A program made the position numbers and the translations under genes. Source: Janibacter cremeus (lineage in GTDB: Bacteria > Actinomycetota > Actinomycetes > Actinomycetales > Dermatophilaceae). From it: 64,000 nucleotides of DNA. Of the stretch, positions 8,163-15,723 are shown piece after piece. How positions within the stretch are numbered: position 1 is the stretch's first letter; each line of letters opens with the position of its first letter. The notes under the pieces were generated by a model. That model searched no databases, was not told the DNA's origin, and saw nothing but the letters and a program-made list of their open reading frames with translations. Location of the stretch: NCBI RefSeq assembly GCF_013409205.1, contig NZ_JACCAE010000001.1:2046001-2110000 (forward strand). The letters run 5' to 3'.

Positions 8163-8852
8163 ATGCGACGACGCGCCGTGCTGGTCAGTCTGCCCCTCGC
8201 CCTGGCCCTGGTCAGCGCGTGCTCGGTGTTCGAGGAGACCACGCCCCCCGACGAAGCCCTCGCCTCGGCACAGGAGACCTTCGTCGACGCCGGGACCGTC
8301 GCCTTCGACCTGAAGCAGTCAGCGATCCCCAAGGGCCGCAACGGCGTCTCCGCTGCCTCCGGCTCGGGGATCATCGATGCGACGACCCCGAAGTTCCGCG
8401 GGCAGGTCACCGGTGTGATCAACGGCAACTCGGCCGGGGTGGAGATCATCGCCGTAGACACGAAGACGTGGATGTCCTTCTTCACCGAGGACTTCAACCC
8501 GGTGGACATGGCCGACCTCGGCGCGCCCAACCCGGCCGAGTTCTTCCGCGCCGGCAGCGGCGTCGACCAGATCCTGGCGACCACCACCGACGCCGAGGCC
8601 GGGGACCGGGTCCGCGACGGCAAGACCGTGCTGCAGGAGTACACCGGCACCGTCCCGGCGGAGGACATCCAGCGGCTGTTCAACCTCGGTGAGACCGCCA
8701 CCGAGTTCGACGTCACCTACGGCATCGAGCCGGAGAGCGGCGAGCTGCGCGCCGTCACCATCAACGGCGACTTCTACAAGGAGAAGCCGACGACCTTCGC
8801 CCTCGCCCTGAAGGACTACGGCAAGGACGTCGAGATCACCGCGCCCAAGTGA
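8163..8852 (+). CDS. lprG: LppX/LprAFG-family lipoprotein (LprG-like)
   Basis: Secreted lipoprotein of 229 residues. A basic, hydrophobic signal peptide ends in the lipobox LVSAC (Cys about residue 20), then a domain of the LppX_LprAFG family with repeated short beta strands; that family forms a hydrophobic pocket for lipid tails. In mycobacteria LprG works with the MFS pump P55 to move triacylated lipids and lipoglycans across the envelope. Here too the next gene is a large MFS pump whose start overlaps this stop, which supports the assignment. Gene name is by analogy; the ligand in this organism is not known. Confidence 0.8.
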   Translation: MRRRAVLVSLPLALALVSACSVFEETTPPDEALASAQETFVDAGTVAFDLKQSAIPKGRNGVSAASGSGIIDATTPKFRGQVTGVINGNSAGVEIIAVDTKTWMSFFTEDFNPVDMADLGAPNPAEFFRAGSGVDQILATTTDAEAGDRVRDGKTVLQEYTGTVPAEDIQRLFNLGETATEFDVTYGIEPESGELRAVTINGDFYKEKPTTFALALKDYGKDVEITAPK

Positions 8853-10552
8853 TGGGCAGCGCCGTGGCAGAGACGTCACCGCGGCTCGGAGCGCGTCCGC
8901 GCACGCTGCTGGCCCTGGCCTCCACAGCCGTCGCCCTCGCCGCCGCGGACACCTATGTCGTCGTCCTCGCGCTGACCGACATGATGGCCGGTGTCGGCCT
9001 GGGCCTGGACAACCTCCAACGGGCCGCCCCGATCATCTCCGGCTTCCTGCTGGGCTACGTCGCCGTCCTCCCGCTGATCGGGCGCCTGGCCGACCTGGTC
9101 TCCCGCTCGCAGATCCTGCTGGGCTGCCTCGTCGTCTTCGTCGTCGGCTCCGGTGTGACCGCCCTGGCCGTCGACCTCGACGTGCTCGTCGCCGGACGCG
9201 TCGTCCAGGGAGTCGGCGGGGGAGGGCTCGTGCCCGCGACCCTCGCCCTCGTGGCCGACCTGTGGCCGCCGGGGCGCCGCGGCATGCCGCTGGGCATCGT
9301 CGGCGCGGTCCAGGAGCTCGGATCCGTCCTCGGCCCGCTCCTGGGTGCCGCCGTCCTCGTCGTCGCGGACTGGCGGGCGATCTTCTGGCTCAACGTCGTC
9401 CTCGGCGTCCTGCTCTTCATCGCGATCGCCGCGGTCTCGGGGGAGAGGCGACGGCCCCCCTTCGTCCCCACGCTGCTCGGTCTCGTCGCCGTCGGCCTGC
9501 TGTGGCTCACCCTCGCGGCCCCCGCCGTCCTGGCGACCGACGTCGTGCTGGGCCTGCCGTTCGTCCCCTTCGCCGGGGACAGCCGGGTGTTCACCCCGAT
9601 CGGGCTCGTCACGGCGGTGCTGCTGCTGGTGCTCGTGGTCATCACTCGCGGCCGCTGGTGGCCGCCCCTGCGGGTGAGTGACCTACCCGGCGCGCTCCTG
9701 CTCGGCACGGCGCTGGGGAGCATCGTCCTCACCTTCGCCTCCGCCGACCCGGAGACCGAGGTCGTCGGCCCGCTCGGCTACGCGCTCCTGCCGATCGCGG
9801 CCATCAGTGCCGGGCTCTACGTCTGGCGCCACCAGCGGGCCGACAACCCGCTCGTGCCGCGTGGCACGGTCCGGGGGCGCACCTCGTGGGCGCTGGTCGT
9901 CTCCTTCCTCGTCGGCGTCGCGATCGTCGCGGTCGTCGTCGACGTACCCCTCTTCTCCCGGCTGACGACGGGCGGATCGCAGACCGAGGCGGCGATGGAG
10001 CTGGTGAAGTTCCTCCTTGCCGTCCCCGTCGGTGCGCTCGCCGGCGGCTGGATCCTGCGCTGGGTCGGTGACGGGCTGTCCGCCGGCATCGGGCTCGCCC
10101 TCGGCACGGTCGGCCTCGTCCTGATGTCCGGGTGGCAGCGGGGCTCGCTCGAGGAGATCTCGGCGACGCTCACGCTCGCGCTCGTCGGTTTCGGCCTGGG
10201 GATGGCGCTCGCCCCGGTCAACGACGCCGCCCTCGCGGACTCGCCGCAGGATTCCCATGGCACCGCGAGCAGTCTCGTCGTCGTCGCCCGGATGGTCGGG
10301 ATGGTCGTCGGCCTCGCCCTGCTCACCGGGATCGGGCTGCACCGGTACTACGAGGCCGTCGCCGCGATGACGCCCGAGCAGCAGACCGACGGTCAGGCGT
10401 TGCTCGACGCCGCTCTGCTGCAGGTGCACACGGTCTTCCTCGGCGCCGCCGGCGCTGCACTCCTCGGCGCGGTCGTCGCTCTGGCCCTGCTCGGGATCCG
10501 GCGCAGGGAGGGGTCAGGCGCGCTGGCCCGCGGGTTCGGCGTCCAGGAGTGA
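8852..10552 (+). CDS. MFS exporter, P55-like (LprG partner)
   Basis: Integral membrane protein of 566 residues, DHA2-like MFS size (about 14 hydrophobic segments). The N-terminal half contains LIGRLADLVSRSQILLG and GRVVQGVGGGGLVPATLALVADL, the conserved inter-helix and antiporter-type motifs. ATG 8852 shares its A with the stop of lprG (TGATG); GTG 8849 is an alternative giving one extra residue. The lipoprotein-pump operon mirrors mycobacterial lprG-p55, implying export of lipids or amphipathic compounds. The last 39 bases overlap the end of the convergent hydrolase gene, so the two transcripts are complementary at their 3' ends. Confidence 0.82.
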   Translation: MGSAVAETSPRLGARPRTLLALASTAVALAAADTYVVVLALTDMMAGVGLGLDNLQRAAPIISGFLLGYVAVLPLIGRLADLVSRSQILLGCLVVFVVGSGVTALAVDLDVLVAGRVVQGVGGGGLVPATLALVADLWPPGRRGMPLGIVGAVQELGSVLGPLLGAAVLVVADWRAIFWLNVVLGVLLFIAIAAVSGERRRPPFVPTLLGLVAVGLLWLTLAAPAVLATDVVLGLPFVPFAGDSRVFTPIGLVTAVLLLVLVVITRGRWWPPLRVSDLPGALLLGTALGSIVLTFASADPETEVVGPLGYALLPIAAISAGLYVWRHQRADNPLVPRGTVRGRTSWALVVSFLVGVAIVAVVVDVPLFSRLTTGGSQTEAAMELVKFLLAVPVGALAGGWILRWVGDGLSAGIGLALGTVGLVLMSGWQRGSLEEISATLTLALVGFGLGMALAPVNDAALADSPQDSHGTASSLVVVARMVGMVVGLALLTGIGLHRYYEAVAAMTPEQQTDGQALLDAALLQVHTVFLGAAGAALLGAVVALALLGIRRREGSGALARGFGVQE

Positions 10553-11395
10553 CTCGATCCGCGAGGCGAGCAGGCCGCTGGCCTCGTAGGTGATCATGTG
10601 TCCCACCCCGGGCACCGACCGGAAGGTCGCGCCCGGGATCGCCGCCGCCAGGCGTCGACCCGCCGAGACCGGAGTGAGCCGGTCGCGGGTACCGGTGACG
10701 ATCTCCGTCGGCATCGAGGCGAAGGGGGTCAACCCCGACCGCAGGTCCAGGCCCATGATCGCGTGGTACCAGTCGGCGACGACGTTGGCCCGGGTCCGAC
10801 TGGTCATCCGCGCGGTGGCACGCACGGCCTCGGGGTCGGGGTCGTCACCGAAGAGGTTGGCTGCGGTCAGGCGCGGCGTGGTGGGCAGGCCGCGGACACC
10901 CGAGGGGAGCCGGCCGAGGACGCCCATGGCGATCCGCTCGCCGGGGATCCCCCGTCTGCCCGGCAGGTGCGCCGCGGTCCCGACGAGACAGGCGCCGCGG
11001 ACCCGCTGGCGCATGAGGTCGGGGTCGAGCCCGGCCAGCGCCATGATCGTCATGCCGCCCATGGAGTGTCCGGCGAGGACGACGTCGCCCCCGCCGGCGG
11101 TCTGCTCGAGGACCGCGCGCAGCGTCCTGCCGAGGTCGCCGAGGCCGGCGCGGCGATCGGAGCCCGACGTCGAGTGGCCGTGCCCGGGTTGGTCGTAGCT
11201 GATGATCCGCAGGTCCGGACGTCGTCGTCGCAGCTCGGCGACGACCGGGTCCCAGGCCCGGCCGGTCAGGCACCAGCCGTGTGCGAGCACGAGGGCCGGG
11301 CCGGTGGGGGTTCCGGCCGGGGCATGGTCGAAGACGGCGATCTGCGCACCGTCGGGGGCCTCGATGGTCATCCGGTGGTGCTGCGGTGCGGTCAC
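10514..11395 (-). CDS. Alpha/beta hydrolase
   Basis: Protein of 293 residues with the alpha/beta hydrolase fold: oxyanion-hole HGWCLTGRAWD near residue 38, nucleophile elbow VVLAGHSMGGM near residue 105 (Ser in GHSMG), an acidic residue in TGTRDRLTP and the catalytic His in PGVGHMI. Substrate cannot be deduced. The GTG start overlaps the TGA of xthA by four bases (GTGA), which suggests translational coupling; an internal ATG at codon 9 is possible. The 3' end overlaps the convergent MFS gene by 39 bases. Confidence 0.8.
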   Translation of the reverse strand: MTAPQHHRMTIEAPDGAQIAVFDHAPAGTPTGPALVLAHGWCLTGRAWDPVVAELRRRRPDLRIISYDQPGHGHSTSGSDRRAGLGDLGRTLRAVLEQTAGGGDVVLAGHSMGGMTIMALAGLDPDLMRQRVRGACLVGTAAHLPGRRGIPGERIAMGVLGRLPSGVRGLPTTPRLTAANLFGDDPDPEAVRATARMTSRTRANVVADWYHAIMGLDLRSGLTPFASMPTEIVTGTRDRLTPVSAGRRLAAAIPGATFRSVPGVGHMITYEASGLLASRIESLLDAEPAGQRA

Positions 11396-12210
11396 TTCGC
11401 CTCGCGCTCGGCCGCGGACCCGTCGTCACCGTCGAGACCGACGATGACCGGGGCGTGGTCGCTGGCACCCTTGCCCTTGCGCTCCTCGCGGTCGATGGCC
11501 GCACCGGAGGCACGCTCGGCGAGGCTCGCGGACCCCAGGACGAAGTCGATGCGCATGCCGCGGCGCTTGGGGAAGGCCAGCTGCTGGTAGTCCCAGTAGG
11601 TGTAGGTGCCCGGCCCCGGGGTGTACGGGCGCGCGAGGTCGACGAAGCCGTCGTCGAGGAAGGCGTTGAACGCGGCCCGCTCCGGCGGGGAGACGTGGGT
11701 CTTGTCCTGGAAGTACTCCATCGACCACACGTCCTCGTCCTGCGGGGCGACGTTCCAGTCGCCGCACAGGGCCAGGGGCGTGCCGTCGGCGGCCCAGTCG
11801 CCGGCGCGCTGCCGCAGCTGCTCCAGCCAGGCGAGCTTGTAGGCCATGTGCGGGTCGTCGAGGGCGCGGCCGTTGGGGACGTAGAGGGACCAGACGCGCA
11901 CCCCGCCGCAGGTGGCGCCGATCGAACGGGCCTCGGGCGCGATCGGGTCGCCGAATCCGGGATCACCGTCGAAGCCGATGGCGACGTCCTCGATCCCCAC
12001 CCGGGAGAGGATCGCCACGCCGTTCCACTGGTTGATGCCGTGGTGGGCGACCTCGTACCCGAGGTCGGTGAAACGGTGATGGGGGAACTGCTCCTCCTTC
12101 GCCTTCGTCTCCTGGATCGCGAGTACGTCGACGTCGCTGCGTTGCAGCCACGCCTCGACACGGTCGGCACGGGAGCGGATGGAGTTGACGTTCCAGGTCG
12201 CGATACGCAC
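11392..12210 (-). CDS. xthA: Exodeoxyribonuclease III
   Basis: Exonuclease III / AP endonuclease of 272 residues in the Mg2+-dependent EEP nuclease family, repairing abasic sites and 3' blocks. Hallmarks: RIATWNVNSIRSR at the N-terminus, LAIQETKAKEEQFP (metal-binding Glu) near residue 35, CGDWNVAPQDEDVW near residue 145 and a C-terminal SDHAPV (catalytic Asp-His). GTG 12210 is chosen because the family starts at this sequence and TAGGGT lies seven bases upstream. It is co-transcribed with the hydrolase and divergent from the dienelactone hydrolase gene across only 47 bases. Confidence 0.93.
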   Translation of the reverse strand: MRIATWNVNSIRSRADRVEAWLQRSDVDVLAIQETKAKEEQFPHHRFTDLGYEVAHHGINQWNGVAILSRVGIEDVAIGFDGDPGFGDPIAPEARSIGATCGGVRVWSLYVPNGRALDDPHMAYKLAWLEQLRQRAGDWAADGTPLALCGDWNVAPQDEDVWSMEYFQDKTHVSPPERAAFNAFLDDGFVDLARPYTPGPGTYTYWDYQQLAFPKRRGMRIDFVLGSASLAERASGAAIDREERKGKGASDHAPVIVGLDGDDGSAAEREAK

Positions 12211-12217
12211 GAGCGCC

Positions 12218-12223
12218 ACCCTA
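12218..12223 (-). promoter_or_regulatory. -10 box, leaderless promoter of xthA
   Basis: TAGGGT on the minus strand, seven bases before GTG 12210. It faces away from the plus-strand box at 12245-12250; both sit in a 47-base gap. Confidence 0.6.
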
Positions 12224-12244
12224 GCCACGGCCGCCAAGTCGACC

Positions 12245-12250
12245 TAGGTT
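12245..12250 (+). promoter_or_regulatory. -10 box, leaderless promoter of the dienelactone hydrolase operon
   Basis: TAGGTT seven bases before ATG 12258. Its -35 region would overlap the xthA promoter, so the two polymerases probably compete or are jointly regulated. Confidence 0.6.
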
Positions 12251-12257
12251 CGTCTCC

Positions 12258-13004
12258 ATGCGACCGTTCATCGAGATCCCCGCTGCTGACGGCACGGCCG
12301 AGGCAGTCGTCGCCCGACCCGACCGTGGTGCCCACCCGGGCGTGCTGCTGTGCATCGACGCCGTCGGGCTGCGCGAGCGCATCCAGGACATGGCCGACCG
12401 CATCGCCTCGTGGGGCTACGTCGTCCTGGCTCCCAACACGATGTACCGGTCCGGCACCGCCGCCGAGACGACCCCGTCGACGGACCTGCGCATCCCGCAG
12501 GAGCGGGCCGCATACGGCAAGGTGATCGGGGAGTACCTCGCGCCCCTGACCGGTGCGGCCATCGACGCCGACCTGCCGCACTACCTCGCGGCACTGCGCG
12601 TTCTCGACCGCGTCACCGACGGGCCGATCGGTGTCACCGGCTACTGCATGGGCGCGAAGTTCGCGACCCGCGCGGCCGGACTCGACCCGAGCGTCGCCGC
12701 CGCAGGTGGCTTCCACGGCGCGGCGATCGCGACGAGCGACCCGGACAGCCCGCACCGCAGGCTCGCCGACGCGAGGGCGGCCTTCGTCTACGGCCACGCC
12801 GACAACGACGGCAGCAACCCGCCCGAGGACGTCGCCCGGTTGGACGCGATGCTCGCCGAGCACGGCCTGCAGGCCCGCACGGCGGTCTACCCGGATGCGC
12901 CGCACGGTTTCACGATGAGCGACACCGCGAGCTACCAGGAGGCGGGGGCCGAGCGGCACTTCGCCGAGCTGCGCGAGCTCTTCGACGCCTCGCTGCGCGC
13001 ATGA
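12258..13004 (+). CDS. Dienelactone hydrolase family protein
   Basis: Alpha/beta hydrolase of 248 residues in the dienelactone hydrolase branch, with Cys rather than Ser as nucleophile: GVTGYCMGAKFA near residue 129. The acid and base are in VYGHADNDGSN and DAPHGFTMSD. Enzymes of this class open lactones in aromatic ring cleavage pathways, but many members have other esterase roles. It is translationally coupled (ATGA overlap) to a short-chain dehydrogenase. Confidence 0.85.
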   Translation: MRPFIEIPAADGTAEAVVARPDRGAHPGVLLCIDAVGLRERIQDMADRIASWGYVVLAPNTMYRSGTAAETTPSTDLRIPQERAAYGKVIGEYLAPLTGAAIDADLPHYLAALRVLDRVTDGPIGVTGYCMGAKFATRAAGLDPSVAAAGGFHGAAIATSDPDSPHRRLADARAAFVYGHADNDGSNPPEDVARLDAMLAEHGLQARTAVYPDAPHGFTMSDTASYQEAGAERHFAELRELFDASLRA

Positions 13005-13765
13005 CGGCGCTGGTCACCGGGGCGACCGCCGGTATCGGTCGGGAGTTCGCGGAGCAGCTCGCGGCGAAGGGGATCGGTCTGGTCCTCGTTGCCCGCGACG
13101 TCGAGCGGTTGGCGACCGTGTCGGCCGAGCTGCGTTCGGCCCATGGAGTGGCCGTGGAGGTCCTGCCGGCCGACCTGTCCGACCGGGATGACCTGGAGCG
13201 GGTGGCGCAGCGGCTGCGCGACCTCGACCAGCCGATCGACCTACTCGTGAACAACGCCGGCTACAGCCTGAACTCGCGCTTCGTCGCCAGCGACATCGCG
13301 GCGGAGGAGCAGCTGCTCGACGTGCTCGTGCGCGCGGTCCTCGTCCTCAGCCACGCGGCGTCGACCGCCATGGTCGCTCGCGGTCACGGTCGGATCATCA
13401 ATGTCTCCTCGATCGCGGGACTGCTCGCGAGCGGTACCTACGCGGCGGCCAAGTCGTACGTGACGACCTTCAGCGAGTCGCTCGCGGGGCAGCTGGCGGG
13501 TACAGGCGTCACGGTGACCGCGTTGCTTCCGGGATACGTCCGTACGGAGTTCCACCAGCGGGCGGGCATCGACAAGGGTGGGCGGTCCGGTCCGTTCTGG
13601 CTCGACGCGACCGATCTCGTGCGGGAAGCGCTCGTCGACGCCGGGGACGGCAAGGTCATCTCCGTGCCGAGCACGCAGTACAAGGTGATCACCGGGCTCG
13701 TGCGGCACGTACCGCGCTCGCTGCTGCGCAGCCGTCGGGTCAGCTCCCTGCACCGCAAGAACTGA
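13001..13765 (+). CDS. Short-chain dehydrogenase/reductase (SDR)
   Basis: NAD(P)-dependent oxidoreductase of 254 residues. It has the cofactor motif VTGATAGIGREFA at residues 4-16, LVNNAGYS near residue 82, Ser in IINVSSIAG and the catalytic YAAAK near residue 147. The N-terminal VARDVERL suggests the broad DltE/YqjQ-type classical SDRs. ATG 13001 overlaps the TGA of the dienelactone hydrolase by four bases, so both are made from one transcript. Substrate unknown. The downstream 197 bases carry a nested inverted repeat. Confidence 0.85.
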   Translation: MTALVTGATAGIGREFAEQLAAKGIGLVLVARDVERLATVSAELRSAHGVAVEVLPADLSDRDDLERVAQRLRDLDQPIDLLVNNAGYSLNSRFVASDIAAEEQLLDVLVRAVLVLSHAASTAMVARGHGRIINVSSIAGLLASGTYAAAKSYVTTFSESLAGQLAGTGVTVTALLPGYVRTEFHQRAGIDKGGRSGPFWLDATDLVREALVDAGDGKVISVPSTQYKVITGLVRHVPRSLLRSRRVSSLHRKN

Positions 13766-13806
13766 CCTGCCGCCGCAGGAGACCACATGCGGCCGCGGTC
13801 TGCTCT

Positions 13807-13920
13807 GGTTACCTGCGGGTACGACGACCACCTGTGGCTCGCCGGAGAACCTCCGGCCCGGAAAATCAAGGTTCTCGTGATCGTGGAGACGGCAAGTGGT
13901 AGTCGTACCCGCGCGTAACT
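13807..13920. repeat. Nested inverted-repeat element before pyrE
   Basis: Outer arms 13807-13831 and 13896-13920 pair over 25 positions with four mismatches (common core GCGGGTACGAC). Inside them, GAGAACCT (13845-13852) pairs perfectly with AGGTTCTC (13869-13876) around a 16-base loop containing AAAATCA. The 114-base element is less GC-rich than its surroundings and has no coding potential I can see. It could be a structured leader or small RNA, a bidirectional terminator, or a MITE-like mobile remnant. Confidence 0.6.
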
Positions 13921-13949
13921 TGGGTGCGCGCTCCGGCCATCCGCCGTGG

Positions 13950-13955
13950 GACACT
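13950..13955 (+). promoter_or_regulatory. Candidate -10 box, leaderless promoter of pyrE
   Basis: GACACT seven bases before GTG 13963. The A at position 2 and T at position 6 fit the other boxes, though the first base does not. Confidence 0.4.
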
Positions 13956-13962
13956 GCTGCCC

Positions 13963-14517
13963 GTGACTGACATCGCCGCCGACCGCGCCCGCCTGCTCGA
14001 GATCGTCAAGGAGAAGGCGATCGTCCACGGACGGGTCACCCTCTCCTCCGGCGCGCAGGCCGACTACTACGTCGACCTGCGCCGCATCACCCTCGACGGA
14101 GAGGCCTCGCCGCTCGTCGGCCGCGTCATGCTCGACATGGTCGCCGACCTCGACTTCGACGCCGTGGGTGGCCTGACCCTCGGCGCCGACCCCGTCGCCA
14201 CCTCGATGCTGCACGCCACTGCGTCGACGGGGGATCGCCTGGACGCCTTCGTCGTGCGCAAGGCGGGCAAGGCCCACGGTCTGCAGCAGCGCATCGAGGG
14301 GCCCTCGATCGAGGGCCGGCGCGTCCTGGTCGTCGAGGACACCTCGACGACGGGCTCCTCCCCGCTCGAGGCCGCCACCGCTGCCCGCGAGGCCGGTGCC
14401 GAGGTCGTCGCCGTTGCCACGATCGCCGACCGGGCCACCGGCGCCGCCGACAGGTTCGCCGAGGCCGGCCTGGAGTACCGCCACGTCTTCGGGCTGGCGG
14501 ACCTGGGCCTCGCCTGA
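13963..14517 (+). CDS. pyrE: Orotate phosphoribosyltransferase
   Basis: Protein of 184 residues that joins orotate to PRPP to give orotidine 5'-monophosphate in pyrimidine synthesis. Evidence: LSSGAQADYYVDLRRITLDG near residue 28 (orotate/phosphate loop), VGGLTLGADPVATSML in the middle and the PRPP-binding VLVVEDTSTTGSS near residue 122. The GTG start gives the usual length and N-terminus; an upstream in-frame GTG would add 13 unlike residues. The gene stands apart from other pyrimidine genes. Downstream comes an imperfect palindrome and then the iron-uptake operon. Confidence 0.92.
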   Translation: MTDIAADRARLLEIVKEKAIVHGRVTLSSGAQADYYVDLRRITLDGEASPLVGRVMLDMVADLDFDAVGGLTLGADPVATSMLHATASTGDRLDAFVVRKAGKAHGLQQRIEGPSIEGRRVLVVEDTSTTGSSPLEAATAAREAGAEVVAVATIADRATGAADRFAEAGLEYRHVFGLADLGLA

Positions 14518-14558
14518 CACTCCTTGCAGCGCACGGAGCCAGCAGCATCTTGTTGACC

Positions 14559-14582
14559 CAGCCGCAGCACGTGGTGCGGCTG
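14559..14582 (+). terminator. Palindromic hairpin after pyrE
   Basis: A 24-base palindrome (arms 14559-14570 and 14571-14582, one mismatch, essentially no loop) lies 41 bases after the pyrE stop. Around it are short direct repeats: GAGCCAGC(A/G)GCAT at about 14536 and 14595, and GCACGGAG at about 14531 and 14627. No T tract follows, so terminator function is only probable. Confidence 0.4.
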
Positions 14583-14646
14583 ACCATACGAACTAGAGCC
14601 AGCGGCATTTCGTAGTTCCGGGGTTGCACGGAGATTGGGGGGAAAT

Positions 14647-14673
14647 TAAGTTAGGCACGGCTTGCCTAACTTA
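14647..14673 (+). promoter_or_regulatory. DtxR/IdeR-type iron box
   Basis: A perfect 11-base inverted repeat with a 5-base spacer. The central 19 bases (14651-14669, TTAGGCACGGCTTGCCTAA) have the TTAGG-N9-CCTAA layout of DtxR/IdeR operators. It ends 14 bases before the start of the siderophore-binding lipoprotein, the position expected for iron-dependent repression of the uptake operon. Confidence 0.85.
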
Positions 14674-14687
14674 CGGAAGGTTTCACC

Positions 14688-15719
14688 GTGTCCCCGAACC
14701 GCCGCGCAGTCCTCGCTTCCACGCCTGCGCTCCTGCTGGCCCTGTCCGCCTGCTCGACAGGCTCCGCCGACGACACCACAGCGAAGGGCGGGGCGTCGGC
14801 CTCCGCGGAGTCCGGCGCCTTCCCCGTCACGATCACGCACGCCTTCGGCGAGACCGAGGTCACCGAGGCGCCGAAGCGCATCGCGACGGTCGGCTGGAAC
14901 GACCAGGACGTCGTCGCCTCCTTCGGGATCGTGCCCGTCGGCGCCACCAAGATCACCTGGGGTGGCAACGCGCAGGGATCCACCCCGTGGTTCGACGCGG
15001 CCGTGCAGGAGGTCGACCCGGACGCCGAGATCGTGCGCTACGACGACGCGGACGGCATCCCCGTCGCCGAGATCGCCAAGCTGACCCCCGACCTCATCCT
15101 CGGGGTCAACTCCGGGATGACCGAGGAGGAGTACGCCAAGCTGACGAAGATCGCCCCGACCGTCGGCTACCCCGACCTCGCCTGGGGCACGCCCTGGCAG
15201 GAGAGCGTGACGATCATCGGCAAGGCGATCGGTCGCCCCGACGAGGCCGACCGGCTCATCGAGGAGACCAACCAGCTCATCGACGACGCGGTCGAGGAGA
15301 ACTCTGCGGTCAAGGGCAAGTCCGTCGCCTGGATGTCCGTCAGCCCCACCGACATGTCGAAGATCGACATCTACACCAGCATCGACCTGCGCCCGCAGCT
15401 GCTGCGCCGATTCGGCATGGAGGACGCCGACATCGTGAAGAAGAACTCGCAGGGCGATGCCTTCTTCTTCTCCGTCTCCGCCGAGAAGGCGCGCGACATC
15501 GACGCCGACGTGCTGATCTTCTACACCGAGGACTCGCAGATCGAGGCACTGAAGTCCGACCCGCTGCTCAGCAAGATCCCCGCGATCGAGCGGGGCAGCT
15601 TCGTCGCCTCCGCGGACAACACCGTCGCGATGACGATGTCCTCGCCCTCGCCGATCTCCATGGAGGTCGCGGTGACGAAGTTCCTGCCCTCGGTGGCCGA
15701 CGCCGCGAAGGCCGTCTGA
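14688..15719 (+). CDS. Iron-siderophore ABC transporter substrate-binding lipoprotein
   Basis: Lipoprotein of 343 residues. The signal peptide ends in the lipobox LALSAC (Cys about residue 21), then a FecB/periplasmic-binding-protein-2 domain with FPVTITHAFGETEVTEAPKR, RIATVGWNDQDVVASFG and LTPDLILGVNSG, typical for binding ferric siderophores on the cell surface. GTG 14688 follows GGAAGG (14675-14680) by seven bases. First gene of a five-gene operon behind the iron box. The siderophore is not identifiable from sequence; no biosynthesis genes are present, so it may import foreign siderophores. Confidence 0.9.
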   Translation: MSPNRRAVLASTPALLLALSACSTGSADDTTAKGGASASAESGAFPVTITHAFGETEVTEAPKRIATVGWNDQDVVASFGIVPVGATKITWGGNAQGSTPWFDAAVQEVDPDAEIVRYDDADGIPVAEIAKLTPDLILGVNSGMTEEEYAKLTKIAPTVGYPDLAWGTPWQESVTIIGKAIGRPDEADRLIEETNQLIDDAVEENSAVKGKSVAWMSVSPTDMSKIDIYTSIDLRPQLLRRFGMEDADIVKKNSQGDAFFFSVSAEKARDIDADVLIFYTEDSQIEALKSDPLLSKIPAIERGSFVASADNTVAMTMSSPSPISMEVAVTKFLPSVADAAKAV

Positions 15720-15723
15720 GCGC

